Shown: positions 10,089-21,487, counted from the stretch's first letter. The stretch: 64,000 bases of DNA from Hemerocallis citrina (GCA_017893485.1 CM030366.1:104381796-104445795); one strand, 5' to 3'. Program-made: numbers and translations. Notes: generated from the letters alone by a model not told the origin.

Positions 10089-10809
10089 TGTTGTAGAATC
10101 TGCCATAACTCGTAGTGCTAATAGCGGAACACACACAACACAAACAACAAAAATTTCCTCAAACTAGATGAACCAAGACCAAGTCACCACAATAATTGCA
10201 AGATCTCACAAGAACACAATAATATGCAGAGATAACCAATACTTCTTATTTCCCAAGAAATAAAAAGATTACAAAGAGATTATAACTCTTAATCTCTCTC
10301 TCTCACCTTTGAAACACTCGACACATACCCCTTTTGAAGTTGAACAATGATAACGGCTCATCAATTCTCTCTTTTCTTCTCTCGAGATTGATCTGAGATT
10401 AATTAAACCCCTGAGTCTACATCCACTTATATATCTTTCAATTAAACCATAAAGATAAACACAAATACAACTTATTGGACTCGAACTTGAAGCCCAAATA
10501 TAACATACAGTGCTGCTTGCGGTCGACCGCACCAAGTTGCGGTCGACTACAATGTGTCTCGCCAATACCTCGAAGAATGACCGATCGACTGCATGTCGAT
10601 TGTCTCGCTCTCTATTGGAACCATCTACACTCGAAGAATGCCTAACAACCTGGGTCGGTCGACTGCACATCTGGTCAGTCGACCACAACCCTTCTAGCTG
10701 TACTTCTTGTAGCTGCTGTTGCATTCTCTTGCTGTCTTCATCTTCTCATTTTCTTCTCTAACTTTAAGAACTCCCATGCCTACATGTATTTGAGGCCACA
10801 ATCCTAACA
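10089..10809 (-). repeat. TE-B 5' LTR
   Basis: 721 bp, bounded by TG..CA on the minus strand, followed by the primer site on the interior side and by the GAATT half of the TSD on the outside. Contains a GTCGAC-rich block at about 10510-10690. Confidence 0.9.
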
Positions 10810-11280
10810 GAATTTAGGAAGGAAACTCAGAAATGAGGGTCTACTTTCATGAGTTGCTTGTCGGTGGATTATACTTCAATTAGAAAGGATAGTGCTCGTA
10901 AGGGTATGTTCTGTTGTCACCATTGTAGAGGAATTGTGCATTATAAAAGAGATTTTCGCAAGTTGTTGAATCAGAAGGGTGCCAACATATTCAGTGCCGC
11001 TAAATGAGGTGATAACTTAGACTTGTTTTCTCATTGCAAGTTCTATAGACGTGGATTCTAGTTGGTTTCTTGATTCGGGTTCTTCTCATATTTGCTCTGA
11101 GAAGATGTTTAGTAGTTACAAGTTTACAACAGGTTGTGTGAGAACGGGGACTGGTAAGATTTGTGTCGTAGTGGGTGAGGGAACAGTTGAGTTGGAGATA
11201 ATAGATGGAAAGGGGTTCACATTACAGAAGGTCATGCATATTCTTTTGATGAAACAAACCTGATATCCTTGAGAACTCTA
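10810..11280 (+). pseudogene. TE-A gag C-terminus, zinc knuckle and protease
   Basis: Continues the gag broken at 4771. Around 10911-10960 lies CHHCRGIVHYKRDF, a zinc knuckle whose last Cys has become Phe. From 11049 a protease segment is open to 11263: SSWFLDSGSSHICSEKMF keeps the DSG active site, followed by VVGEGTVELEI and VMHIL. Stops surround both parts. After 11280 the sequence still shows a GAG-pre-integrase-like phrase (KGVQHNLYKLYGSENLG), then only broken frames. Confidence 0.8.
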
Positions 11281-11747
11281 GAAGTATGGGGCTACAAGTA
11301 CACAACTTGAGGTGGAATTCTATCAGTTTGGGAAGGTCATTATAAGCTGATGAAGGGAAGGAAGGGTGTTCAACACAACCTCTACAAGCTTTATGGATCG
11401 GAAAATCTTGGTCAAGTGTTTCTAAGCCGAGTGTTCCTAAAATATTATCTAGTTCGCCGCTACTAGAATCACCAAAGCGAGATCACAACGTTCGAATATT
11501 GTCAGAAGGTGGAGGATGCCTCGAGATAGGTGGAGTTTGTGCGGAGGGTAACACCTTCATGTTGAAGCTTACTTGGGGTTTGCCCTTGAAGGGGGCATAC
11601 AATTGGAGAAATTATAGATGGAGGTAAATTCGACTAGCAGAAGAAGTCACTGTATAAGGTTTGTTTGCAAGAGGAGAAAAGGCAGAGTCTAGAGACAAAT
11701 TAATCACATTGGTTTGGAAGCATGAGTATGCAATCCATAGTGGAGTT

Positions 11748-12414
11748 TGTTTGTCTTGCATATGAAAAGAAGATGGTGAAGCGAGAAGAGGTTCGAAGCA
11801 AGGATTTGGAAGGAGAAGAGTTACGGTTCAGGCTGTATCAAATTGGGTATCAAGGTATGGTCAACTACTATATGGAGGCAGCCGACCGCAAGCTTCAGAT
11901 GTGCTCTCGAGATGCTTTCGAGTCCAAAGCAGTCGACGTTCTTTTGAGCAGTCGATCTCAACTAGCGGACAACAGCAGATGGGTCGGGTTCTGGGTGAAC
12001 CTTTTTGACCCAACTTCCTCTCCAAGTCAGATCGTACGGCTCCTATCGTGTGGTTTTTCTTCAGGGTATATCAGACGGTGATTGTATCAAGATTGCATCC
12101 TAGGTTTTCTCTACATCTCTTTATGATATTGTAATGACCTCAATTGGGTGGTTGTACTTGATCTAAGAGTTTTGTCTATTGTAAACAACAAATATCTTCT
12201 AGTGAGGCTTGAGAGATAGACAAGTTCTTTGTGAGAGTGATTGTAACTCTTGTATATTCTTTAGTTGAACAATATGTCGGTTATTTCTCCGGTTTAGGTT
12301 CGTTTGAACCGGGAAAAACTTGTGTGCGTTGTGTGCTTAGTTTGGTCTACTTGCTTGGTTGATTCGGTTATCACTTCTCTACAACCCCTCCTCATTGCTC
12401 TTAATTCCTCAACA
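11748..12414 (+). repeat. TE-A 3' LTR
   Basis: 667 bp. Partner of 3506-4186, without the poly-C run. The ORF at 11722-12081 lies across its start and is not a gene. Followed by CTTGT (TSD). Confidence 0.88.
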
Positions 12415-12419
12415 CTTGT

Positions 12420-13054
12420 TAGGGTTCTCTTTGGTTTGATGGAGAACTGAAAAATGAAGGAAGGGGGAAAAAGGAAAGAGGAAAAAAGGCAAAAAAGTTT
12501 TCTTAAATATCAAGTGTGTTTTTGGAATCAACATAATGATATTAGGTGGTACTATGAAAAAATAAAGGTACTACGAAAAAATAAAGATTTTCGATAGGAC
12601 ATGAAAATAGCAAAGATTTTGGGTGTGGATATGGAAACAACCTGTCATTTTATCTCTCACAATGATCGAACACTACAATCAACACCAGTGTATATGGACA
12701 GTGGAAAATAATCGTCACTGTTAGCTTGAAGTACATATCTCAATGGCTACATGCATCATAAATTTATGTAATTCATGCATCGCTTGCCACTTGTTACCTC
12801 TTGATTACTGTTGACATTGATAGATGTAGCAAATTTCTTGATGAATATTTTTTTTTGAAAGTAAAGTGCCCTAATTCCGCAATGTTTTATTAATAAAAGT
12901 TATTAAACGTTTACATCAAAAGAAATTGTCAACAGAAAGATGAAAACAAACCAAATCACTACAACAACATACATATCTATAAAGTCGTCTACATGCACAT
13001 GAAGATGACTTAAAGTAAATAGTCTGAAAGCTATTATTCATTTTGAAAATGGTA
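12420..13054. other. Non-coding spacer between TE-A and TE-D
   Basis: AT-rich sequence with purine runs near 12455-12490 and no recognisable coding, RNA or repeat feature. If the acyl-activating gene to the right extends leftward, this would be intron. Confidence 0.5.
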
Positions 13055-13164
13055 TGTTATTTCTTATTCATATTAATTAGATACATGATCTCTTATATAG
13101 GTAGCATAGATAGGCACGGGCTTTTCTCAGAATATGATAAACTAATACAACTACATATTTGATA
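13055..13164 (-). repeat. TE-D 3' LTR (approximate)
   Basis: Aligns with 22883-22987 over roughly 100 bp with many differences and small indels. Ends are uncertain by about 10 bp. Confidence 0.6.
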
Positions 13165-13264
13165 CTGCTTAAGTTGGAGCATATATGTTATGCATGCCCA
13201 ACTTGTCATTGATGAAATGTATTCTGGCTTTCGCAAGGAGCTTTGTGAGAGCATCAGTTAGCTA

Positions 13265-14640
13265 GTGAACATTGCTAACATGTTAAGCCTCTGTTTGCGG
13301 AGGCTCATACGAAATGCCGCTAATTTTGTTGTGAACCACATGACAAGAAACATCAATATGCTTGGTTCATTCATAAAACATAGCATTAGTGAAAATATGT
13401 ATGGCAGACTGACTGTCACAATACAGACACATCAACTCATATTGGACAACCCCAACTCACTAAGCAAATGCCTGACCCAAGTCATCTCATACGTGACATC
13501 AGTCATAGCAAGATACTCAGATTCCACATTCAAATGAGAGATTACATTTTGTTTCTTGCTCCTCAAAGAAACAAAGTTTCCCTCGACAAACATAATATCC
13601 TGTGGTGGATCTCCTAGTGGTTGGGCAACCAGCCCAATCGGCATCTAAGAAGCCGGAAATTTGACAATGTCAACTATCAATTTACATCCTCTGCCTGGAG
13701 AAATCTTCAAGTACCAAAGACTTCTCATAACTACATCCAAATGACTCAAACGAGGTGAAGCCATGAATTGACTCATAATACTCACTGAATATGCAATATC
13801 TGGATGAGTAACTTTAAGATAATTCAATTTTTCTATAAGCCTCCTGTATCTCCTGGATCTTCTAATAGGTCACCTTGATCTTACAATAGCTTAGAGTTTG
13901 GATCCATTGGAGTGTGTGATGGCTTGCACCCTAACATACTGCTCTTAGTATGTTTAACACATAATTTCTCTGTGATAAGGAAATTCCATCCTTAGATCGC
14001 TACTTCAATCCTCAGGAAATACTTCAATCGCCCGAGATCCTTAGTTTGAAACTTTTGTTGAATATACAACTTCAAATCTTGAATGTCATTCTGATTATCT
14101 TGTAATTACAATGTCATCAACATATACAACTAAAATAATTATTTTCCTGTGATGATGTCGATAGAACACGGAATGATCATTATCACTCCTCAACCCAAAA
14201 CTCGTGACAACCTCGGTGAAACGGCCAAACCAAGCACGGGAAGACTGTTTGAGTCCATACAAAGATTGTTTCAGGTAACAAACTTTTGTAGGCCCATCTT
14301 TACTAACAAAATGGGGGGCTGCTTCTTATAAACCTCCTCAAGAACATCATTGAGAAAGATATTCTTGACATCAAGTTGGTGGAACAACCAGTGAAAATGA
14401 GCAGCCATGGCAACAATGATCTGAATATAAGGCATTTTGGCCACATGAGAAAATATCTCATCATAATCAATTGCATGTCTTTGAATAACCTTTAACAACC
14501 AATCAAGCTTTTAGATGTGCCAGAGAACTTTATGGGTTTACTTTAACACTGTACACTCACTTACAACTTACACAACATTTGCCATATGGAAAGGGAACCA
14601 GTTCCTAGATACCATTTTCCTTTAAGGTAGTCATCTCTTC
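13265..14640 (-). pseudogene. TE-D reverse transcriptase and RNase H remnants
   Basis: Minus-strand pieces in order: 14271-14498 (HFHWLFHQLDVKNIFLN, the RT palm start), broken RT to 13830, 13645-13827 (YLKVTHPDIAYSVSIMSQFM, RT end) and 13432-13644 (RNase H: FVSLRSKKQNVISHLNVESEYLAM). The YVDD region lies in the heavily mutated part near 14120-14150, where LYMLMTL replaces it in another frame. Not functional. Confidence 0.82.
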
Positions 14641-16130
14641 TCGCATAATGTGGCTCCAACCAGGTTGTGATAGTGCCTTTGATAATGACTTGGGAACATG
14701 GTAAGTGTCCAAAGTAGAGATGAAGGCAAGATGGGTTGACGACAAGTGAGCATATGAAAGATGACTATATAAAGGATGTGTGTGGAGCGGTTCCCTTTGC
14801 GTAAAGCAACGAGAAGATCAAGATCAGAAGGGTCACCATAATGGGGAACAATTTGTGTGGGTTCAGTGGATGTAGGCTCAGACAATTGTGTATCAGTAGC
14901 CAGAGGAGTAGCCAGAGGCGAGGGAACAATGGCACAGTAGTGTGAACTAGGTTGGAAGCGGTGGTCTTACATCATTGGAGCACCTAAGTGATTGCAGGCC
15001 TTGTGGGCAGTGGTGAAGACCATATTTCCTAGATGCCGAAGAAGTAGAGACCGAAAGATAAGGATAGGTAAGGAATTCAATATAACTCTCATCGGATGGA
15101 GGTGGAGTCAGACAAGATGAAGTGATAAAGAAATAAGATTGAGACTTAAGAAATGTGACATCAGTTAAAATAAAGCAACGATGCAACTCTAGACTATAAC
15201 ATTTTAAACCTTTCTAGGAATGCGAACACCCTAGAAAAATACATCGAATAGAACGGGGATCTATCTTAGAACGACCAGGACGGTGATCATGAACAAAACT
15301 AATACAGCTAAAATTTTTGTGAGGGAGTGGAAACAGATCGGTAGATGGAAATAACATGGAGAATGGTGTCCTACCATCTAACATGGACGAGGGTATGCGG
15401 CTGATAAGATGGCATGCAGAAAGGACTGTATCCTCCCAGAAACATTAAGGAACATGTCTATGAAGGAGCATGGGCCTTGTAACCTTCAACAAGCGATAGT
15501 TCTTCCGGTCTGCAACACCATTTTGTTGAGGGGTGTAAGGACAAGATGACTCATGAAGAATACCACAAAAAGATAAAAAACTTATGAATTCAGAAATAAA
15601 ATACTTTTTGGCATTATAACTTTGCAAAATTTGAATGGAAATATCAATATGAATTCTTATCTCATTCGCAAAAATGATTTAAAAATAGAAAAAACTTCTG
15701 ATCGAGATTTCATCTAATATAACCAAGTTATTTGAGAGTAATCATCAACAAAGGTAACAAAGTATCTTAAACCACCACCAAACTAAGATTGAATATGACA
15801 AGGTCTCCAAACATCAGAATGAACTAAACCAAAAGGTCAACTCGACCAATTACTAACTCTAGTAGGGTGGAACATACGCAAGTGCTTACCTAATTGGCAT
15901 GACTTAGAAGATAACTCCTTAGGATAATTCAGTATCAACTTCTTTAGATTTTGTAAGGATGGATGTCCCAACGGGTAGTGCAAATCGAAAGGCGTGCTAA
16001 CACTCAAGCATTCAAATGAGGTAGTAACATTGTAAAGCTGATAAAGACCCTCTCATACACGCCCTATGGCAAATTTTTTTTCTCGTCACAAGTTCCTGAA
16101 ATACACAGAGTGATCAGGATAAAACGTAAC
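14640..16130 (-). pseudogene. TE-D integrase and linker remnants
   Basis: The segment 15445-15627 shows the end of the copia integrase core: GILHESSCPYTPQQNGVADRK contains the region of the third catalytic residue, with Asp at the expected Glu position (VADRK where relatives have AERK). Downstream, 14947-15186 and 14631-14885 hold the C-terminal domain and a linker with VALRKGNRSTHILYI. Many stops. Confidence 0.78.
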
Positions 16131-16740
16131 AAAATAATTAAGTGTTTTGGTAATTTTGCCATCAAATATTAGGTGAAAGGGAGACTTTAGCATATGAAGA
16201 ACATCAAGTGGTAAAGTGGAAGTAAGATTTACATATCCGACCACCCCAACTGGGGAGGTAGAACTATCAGCATGTCTAACAAGTGCGTGAAAGGACCTAC
16301 TAACATTAGACAATCTGCCTGGATTCTCAGTCATATTATCAGAAGCTCCTGAATCTATTACCTATAATGTCGGAGATGAAGTGGTTAAGCATGTGATGTC
16401 TAACCTTGCTAATGTGACAGAAGAAGACCGCTGTTGGAAAGTGTGATAGTTGTGGAGAAACTGAATATTTTCCTCATTTAACTGGACGCTAATTGAACTA
16501 GAGGCTAAATGTACGAATCACTGTTGATAGCACTGACAATGCATGGTAGGGCGATTCCCTTTAATATGCCCAAGCTTCTTGTTACTTACATTACGACCAT
16601 GCCATCCTCCTCAGCACAATGAACCTCGCTCATCACCGACACATTAATTACCAAAACCATAATTATTGTTTACCATTTCTCAAATGTAAATTTGGATTGT
16701 ACTTTGTCTCCCCCAAGAAATTGATGATGTTTAGCAGACA
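16130..16740 (-). pseudogene. TE-D protease and gag C-terminal remnant
   Basis: VIDSGASDNMTENPGRL, with the aspartic active site DSGAS at 16341-16355, leads a protease segment open from 16334 to 16086. Upstream, near 16590-16640, is a degraded zinc-knuckle region (GGWHGRNVSNKKLGHIKGN). Confidence 0.72.
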
Positions 16741-17213
16741 TGGAAGATGGCATCAGCAGTCAACTGGATCTAGTCAGATCTAGGGCATTGGATCCTCTTT
16801 GGGTCGGGTCGGATCTTGTTGGTTCAACGGATTCGGGTTGAGGCTGCTATCAGGTCGGGTTGCCAGATCAGGTCAGATCCACTTCGATTTAAAGTGGATC
16901 TGGATCTGTATCTCTATTTGAAACATAGACCCAAGAAGGAGAAGCAATGGCAGCAGTTGTGGTGGTGGTCGGTGTTGCTGTGGTTGTGGACAACAAGGGC
17001 AAGGGCGATGGGGGAGGACGACGACAATGGTTGGGACGGCCGACGGACAGCCGACGAATGACTGTTCGGGTGGCGTCAACATGCGGGTCAGATCCTCGCA
17101 ATTAAACAAACCCAGAAGAAGATGGGGATCAGGATGTTTGGTGGCTAGGGTTTGGAGAGGTCGGATCGGGTTGGAGCACTAGATGCTAACGAGATCAAGA
17201 AGATGTCGAGGGG
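16741..17213 (-). other. TE-D leader, left of the TE-E insertion
   Basis: GC-richer stretch with poly-Leu/Pro/Gln frames on both strands (16816-17061 plus, 16873-17109 minus) and no recognisable domain. Continues across TE-E at 22718-22882. It probably represents leader and N-terminal gag of TE-D, but no gag motif was seen. Confidence 0.45.
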
Positions 17214-17634
17214 TGTTAGGATTTTGGGTTTATTGGATCCGGGCCTCGCCATGGCTATGGGTTGGAGAAGAAGAAAGGAATTGGAGGAAGACGATGAGAG
17301 AATTGGAGAAGGAGAATTGAGTTATTTTTCTTATATTTCTTCTAGAACGATTACAACTTATAAGGAGGCGAGGAAGGCAGTTACACTACACAACAATTTT
17401 GGGAATTACGTACACTACGCACCCTTTGCCTTCCCGCTTTCTTCTCTTTTCAATTACAATAACGTGTGTATTGCACGTAAACTACTGATACTCAACTGAT
17501 ACTCTGATACCATCTTCTAACTATTACAGACTCCATTACATACTAAACCCCACTCTTGTACTCCCCTCCATCCGACTGGGCGACGACTCCGGTGAGGCTG
17601 AGATACTCCGGCGATGCTCCGATGATCCCTGACA
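17214..17634 (-). repeat. TE-E 3' LTR
   Basis: Bounded by TGTTAGG and TGACA on the plus strand. Close match to 22305-22712 with small indels (an extra gaa and gat here). Confidence 0.94.
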
Positions 17635-17640
17635 ACTCCT

Positions 17641-17743
17641 CCCCTCTTATCAGCGAGCTTGACCCAAGCTCGAAAGTTGGAAATTTGGTGCGCAATTCAT
17701 CTATGTCAATTCAAGATGCATCCTCAGTGCTGGAACCTTTCTA
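17641..17743 (-). pseudogene. TE-E chromodomain C-terminal part, beyond the pol stop
   Basis: After the pol stop the frame continues as KGSSTEDAS, a second stop, then DIDELRTKFPTFELG. Together with RVGIQLLIK before the stop this is the second half of a chromodomain with its typical acidic WxD-like end. Both stops (TAG at 17741-17743 and TGA near 17716) occupy positions that are Trp in relatives. A chromodomain would target integration to modified chromatin; here its end is lost. Confidence 0.8.
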
Positions 17744-20374
17744 CTTGATCAAGAGTTGAATACCAACCCTGTTGTTCTTCTTAAACACTCGGCGACCCAA
17801 AACTTCTTCTGGTTCATCTTCTTCTGATTCCTTCACCCACCATTGTGGAAGCACTTGTGAAATCTCTGGTAGATGAGACCCATGGCAGCGCTTCAATTTC
17901 GACACATGAAAAACTGGATGGATAGATACATTTTGGGGTAGTGCATGTCTATACGCCACCTTCCCAATCCTCTCGATTACACGATAAGGTCCAAAGAACC
18001 TAGAAGAGAGTTTCTGTGGTGAAGAACCCCGCACCGTAGTCTGTCTATATGGCTGCAATTTGAGCAGTACCATATCACCTACTTCAAACTCCCTATCAAT
18101 TCTTCTCTTATCAGCAAACCTCTTCATACGATGTTGAGCCACAGCCAAGTTGTCTTTTAATAGCTTCAATACTTCATCTCTTGTCATCAATCCCTCTTCC
18201 ACTGCCTGAACCGCCGCAGTTCCTCGGACATAATGTAATAGTGTTGGAGGAGGTTGCCCATAAACTCCTTCGAAGGGGGTAATACCCGTTGATACGTGCC
18301 AATTTGTATTATACCAAAACTCCGCCCACCCCAAAAATTTACTCCAACTGCTGGGTCGCTGCCCACATAAACAGCGTAGATACATTTCTAAGGCTTTATT
18401 CACAATTTCCGTTTGCCCATCGCTCTGTGGATGATAAGTAGTCGAGTGCTTAAGTTTACATTGTTGTAGAGAAAAGAATTCTCTCCAAAATTTGCTCATG
18501 AAGATAGGATCTCGGTCGCTCACAATGCTACGGGGCATCCCATGAAGGCGGTACACTTGATCCATGAATACTTGCACTATGGACTCTGCTGTGTACGGGT
18601 GTGATATGCCAACGAAATGTGCATATTTCGTCAATCGATCGACTATTACCATGATAGCATTTTTACCCCCACTCTTTGGTAGACCTTCAATGAAATCTAA
18701 GTTTATCTCTTCCCATATTCGCTCAGGAATGGGCAGGGGATTCAACAATCCAGCTAGAAACAGAGTCTCATGCTTGTTTCTCTGGCAAATGATGCATTCT
18801 CGTATCATCATCTTCACATCTTTGGTGATTCCTTCCCAAACGAAGGTCCTCTTTATTCGATGGAGTGTTTTGTGGAACCCTGAGTGTCCTCCGCTGCTAG
18901 AAGAGTGATGATCACTGAAGATCACCTTCTTTATTGTAGCGCTGGGACTAATGAGTATCTTCCCCTTGAAAAACCATAGCCCATCGATCAGCTTGTATCT
19001 AGCTTCATCCAGTTCCCCTTTACTCTGTTTCTCTCTAAGTTTTTGGAAATATGGGTCTTGTATAACCAAGCTTTTAATGTCGTCAAGCCACTGGGGAACG
19101 ACAACCGATATCTCAGCGTAAGTTCCCTGGCCTTCTCTCTTCCTTGATAAGCTGTCTGCAGCTGAATTCAACACCCCCTTCTTGTACTCAACTGTAAATG
19201 TGAGTCCAAGTAGCTTCCAAGGCCATTTTTCTTGAATTTTAGTGTTGATCCTTTGTTCTAAAATATGCTTGATACTTTGCTGATCTGTACGAATCACAAA
19301 CTCACTTCCCAAGAGGAATTGGCGCCATTTCTTCACCGCTTGCAGGATCACGACCACCTTCTTCTCATATGTTGATAGTACTAGTTGTGACTGTCTACCC
19401 TTTAAAGCTTGGCTCATATAAGCAATTGGGTGTTTATCTTGCATCAATACTGCTCCTATTCCCTCGTTCGACGCATCTGTTTCAATGACGAACTTCTTTG
19501 AGAAATCAGGAGCTTGTAATACTGGAGTTGTTGTCATTGCTATTTTGAGAGCTTCAAATGCTTGAGATGCCAATGTCGACCAGTGAAATGCGTTTTTCTT
19601 TAAGAGTTGTGTCAAGGGAGCAGCGATAATGCCATAGTTCTTTACAAATTCGCGATAGTACCCCGTTAATCCAAGGAATCCTCGCAATTCTTTAACAGTG
19701 CTTGGCTCAGACCATTCCTTCACCGAATTAATCTTGGCCGGGTCTACGGCGATTCCCTCACGACTAATAATATGCCCCAAGTAACCCACTGTCAATTGCC
19801 CAAAGCTACACTTAGCTGCTTTTGCCACCAACTGATGTTTTTTCAGTACAGTGAGCACTTGTTCTAAGTGTTGGAGATGGCTTTCCCATGTGAGGCTGTA
19901 GATTAAGATATCGTCGAAGAAAACTAGGACAAATCTCCTCAAGAATTCGCCAAAAATCACATTCATGAGGCTTTGGAACGTCGCCGGTGCATTAGTCAAG
20001 CCAAAGGGCATCACAACGAATTCAAAATGACCATGATGCGTTCTAAATGCTATCTTGGGAATGTCTTCATGATTGACTCTGATTTGGTGATATCCTGAGC
20101 GCAAATCAATTTTTGAGAAAAATTGAACTCCATTCAGCTCATCTAACAGCTCATCTACTAAAGGAATGGGGAATTTGGCCTTCACAGTTTGATTATTGAG
20201 AGCTCGATAATCCAGACACATCCGCCAACCTCCATCGGCCTTCTTGACTAATATAACAGGAGAAGAGAATGGGCTGCTACTAGGTCGAACTATACCTGCG
20301 TTCAACATCTCTTTCACTTGTTTCTCAATCTCAGTTTTGTGAAAATGTGGGTGTTTATAAGGCTTAAGACACAC
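17741..20374 (-). CDS. TE-E pol: RT, RNase H, integrase, partial chromodomain
   Basis: 877 codons open. RT starts around residue 15 (EIEKQVKEMLNAGIVRPS), with [23 protein letters not shown] and the catalytic FVLVFFDDILIYS near residue 155. RNase H begins VIETDASNEGIGAV and includes LSTYEKKVVVI and IRTDQQSIKHI. Integrase has the zinc-binding H-H-C-C (HSGFHKTLHR to CIICQRNK), then the D,D,E residues in INLDFIEG, IVSDRDPIF and DGQTEIVNKAL. A GPYRVIERIG module and HVSKLKRC precede the chromodomain. The first ATG is not the natural start: pol normally follows protease in one polyprotein, and a CGA-to-TGA stop at 20402-20404 separates them. Confidence 0.95.
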   Translation of the reverse strand: MCLKPYKHPHFHKTEIEKQVKEMLNAGIVRPSSSPFSSPVILVKKADGGWRMCLDYRALNNQTVKAKFPIPLVDELLDELNGVQFFSKIDLRSGYHQIRVNHEDIPKIAFRTHHGHFEFVVMPFGLTNAPATFQSLMNVIFGEFLRRFVLVFFDDILIYSLTWESHLQHLEQVLTVLKKHQLVAKAAKCSFGQLTVGYLGHIISREGIAVDPAKINSVKEWSEPSTVKELRGFLGLTGYYREFVKNYGIIAAPLTQLLKKNAFHWSTLASQAFEALKIAMTTTPVLQAPDFSKKFVIETDASNEGIGAVLMQDKHPIAYMSQALKGRQSQLVLSTYEKKVVVILQAVKKWRQFLLGSEFVIRTDQQSIKHILEQRINTKIQEKWPWKLLGLTFTVEYKKGVLNSAADSLSRKREGQGTYAEISVVVPQWLDDIKSLVIQDPYFQKLREKQSKGELDEARYKLIDGLWFFKGKILISPSATIKKVIFSDHHSSSSGGHSGFHKTLHRIKRTFVWEGITKDVKMMIRECIICQRNKHETLFLAGLLNPLPIPERIWEEINLDFIEGLPKSGGKNAIMVIVDRLTKYAHFVGISHPYTAESIVQVFMDQVYRLHGMPRSIVSDRDPIFMSKFWREFFSLQQCKLKHSTTYHPQSDGQTEIVNKALEMYLRCLCGQRPSSWSKFLGWAEFWYNTNWHVSTGITPFEGVYGQPPPTLLHYVRGTAAVQAVEEGLMTRDEVLKLLKDNLAVAQHRMKRFADKRRIDREFEVGDMVLLKLQPYRQTTVRGSSPQKLSSRFFGPYRVIERIGKVAYRHALPQNVSIHPVFHVSKLKRCHGSHLPEISQVLPQWWVKESEEDEPEEVLGRRVFKKNNRVGIQLLIK

Positions 20375-20409
20375 TGGTTTCTGGCCTTCGACTAAAGGAA
20401 TTCAATGGT

Positions 20410-21487
20410 CGACATCTCTATAGGGTGGTAGACTCAACTCAGAGGTAAAAACTTATGGGAATTGTTGCAATATCTTTTGAATTCCAGTCGGAATTGATGG
20501 GTTTGTATTGTCCTCTTCTTCACTACAACTTTGCATCTGTAGCATATAAGCTTGACATATACCATTCCCTGAACTCCATAGCTCCGATGCTTCCATCATT
20601 TGGAGTTGGGGGGTCATAAGACCTTGCAATTTCTTCTTTGCTCCATCGACACTAAACTCCATTGTCATGGTATTAAAGTCCATTGTAACTGGTCCTATGG
20701 TACGTAACCAATGTGCTCCGAGAACCATCTGTGCTGGTTCCAATGGAAGTAGCAGTATATCAGCCTTTAGATGAACTCCTTGGACTGAGAAATTCACATT
20801 TACTACCTTCCCTTCACTATGCATCACTTCACCATTAGCAACAATTACTTTATACTTGTGCTCCCGATTGATTTGTAAGTTTGCCTTCATAGCTGTATGA
20901 GAATCCAAGTAATTGTGGGTGGACCCTGTGTCTATCAAAATGTGCACTTCCCTATTGTCTATTCTTCCCTTAACTCTCATAGTGTGGGGATAAGCTTGGT
21001 TGCCAACCAACGCATGGAGAGAGATCTCAGGTTGTATAGATGTATGAATAGGAGTTTGGAAAGCATAATGAGCCTGCACTGGGGATGTAGTGGTAGGAAT
21101 GGGTATTTGAGTTGCTGAGAGTGATTCTGGGGGTTGTTCTCCTGTGTGAATAGCATCAAAATCCGCCTCCTCCACTCCTTCATCATCGCAACCTTCCAGA
21201 TAATAAAACTTCTGTGCTTTACAATGATGCCCTTGAGTATACCTTTCGTCGCAATTGAAACACAACCCCTTCAGTCTCCTCTCTTTCATTTCTGGAATAC
21301 TCTTACCTCCGAGGAAAGACGGGTGTAGTAGAGGTGGTAGGAGTTCTTGGAGGTGAAAAAATTGATGTTGTAGGAGTGGTGGAACTTCTCTGAGGTGAGT
21401 GTGCTGTAGGAGTAATAGTCGATGGGTTATTTCTTGGGGTAAATGGCATCCGATGATTCTTCTTGAGGCATGAGATCTTCTCTTCAT
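20410..21487 (-). pseudogene. TE-E zinc knuckle and protease
   Basis: Open from 21487 to 20453. Residues 1-60 are an out-of-frame reading of the Gag linker. A CCHC-like knuckle, CFNCDERYTQGHHCK, begins at residue 76. The protease active site DTGST is in VHILIDTGSTHNYLD near residue 185, followed by YKVIVANGEVM and a flap/ALGAHWL-type end (MVLGAHWLRTIGPV). Two stops then separate it from RT. The active site is intact. Confidence 0.88.

Larger units (their letters stand above)
4772..10809 (-). mobile_element. TE-B: copia element, gag-protease only, inserted in TE-A gag
   Basis: LTRs at 4772-5429 (3' LTR) and 10089-10809 (5' LTR) begin TGTTAGGATTG or similar and end CTACAACA on the minus strand. 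A perfect tRNA-Met primer site, TGGTATCAGAGC, lies at 10075-10086, two bases inside the 5' LTR. A purine tract (AAGTGGGAGAT) adjoins the 3' LTR. The flanks GAACT (4767-4771) and GAATT (10810-10814) are a TSD with one mismatch, and TE-A gag resumes across it. The interior has gag (9380-10060), zinc knuckle (about 6480-6600) and protease (about 6290-6420); it is split by TE-C. No integrase, RT or RNase H was found. The LTRs carry clustered GTCGAC palindromes, like those of TE-A, TE-H and the solo LTR at 25638. Confidence 0.9.
3506..12414 (+). mobile_element. TE-A: outer Ty1/copia element, gag-protease only
   Basis: Two LTRs (3506-4186 and 11748-12414) flank an interior with a degenerate primer site, gag, zinc knuckle and protease, all on the plus strand. 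A perfect 5-bp TSD, CTTGT, lies at 3501-3505 and 12415-12419, fixing the ends. A GTGGAG purine tract precedes the 3' LTR. Removing TE-B (4772-10809) leaves about 2.9 kb, so integrase, reverse transcriptase and RNase H are absent. The region 11280-11747, where pol should be, holds only broken frames and short copia-like words. The element is therefore non-autonomous or strongly deleted. The protein and LTR style suggest the Tork lineage, without certainty. Confidence 0.88.
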
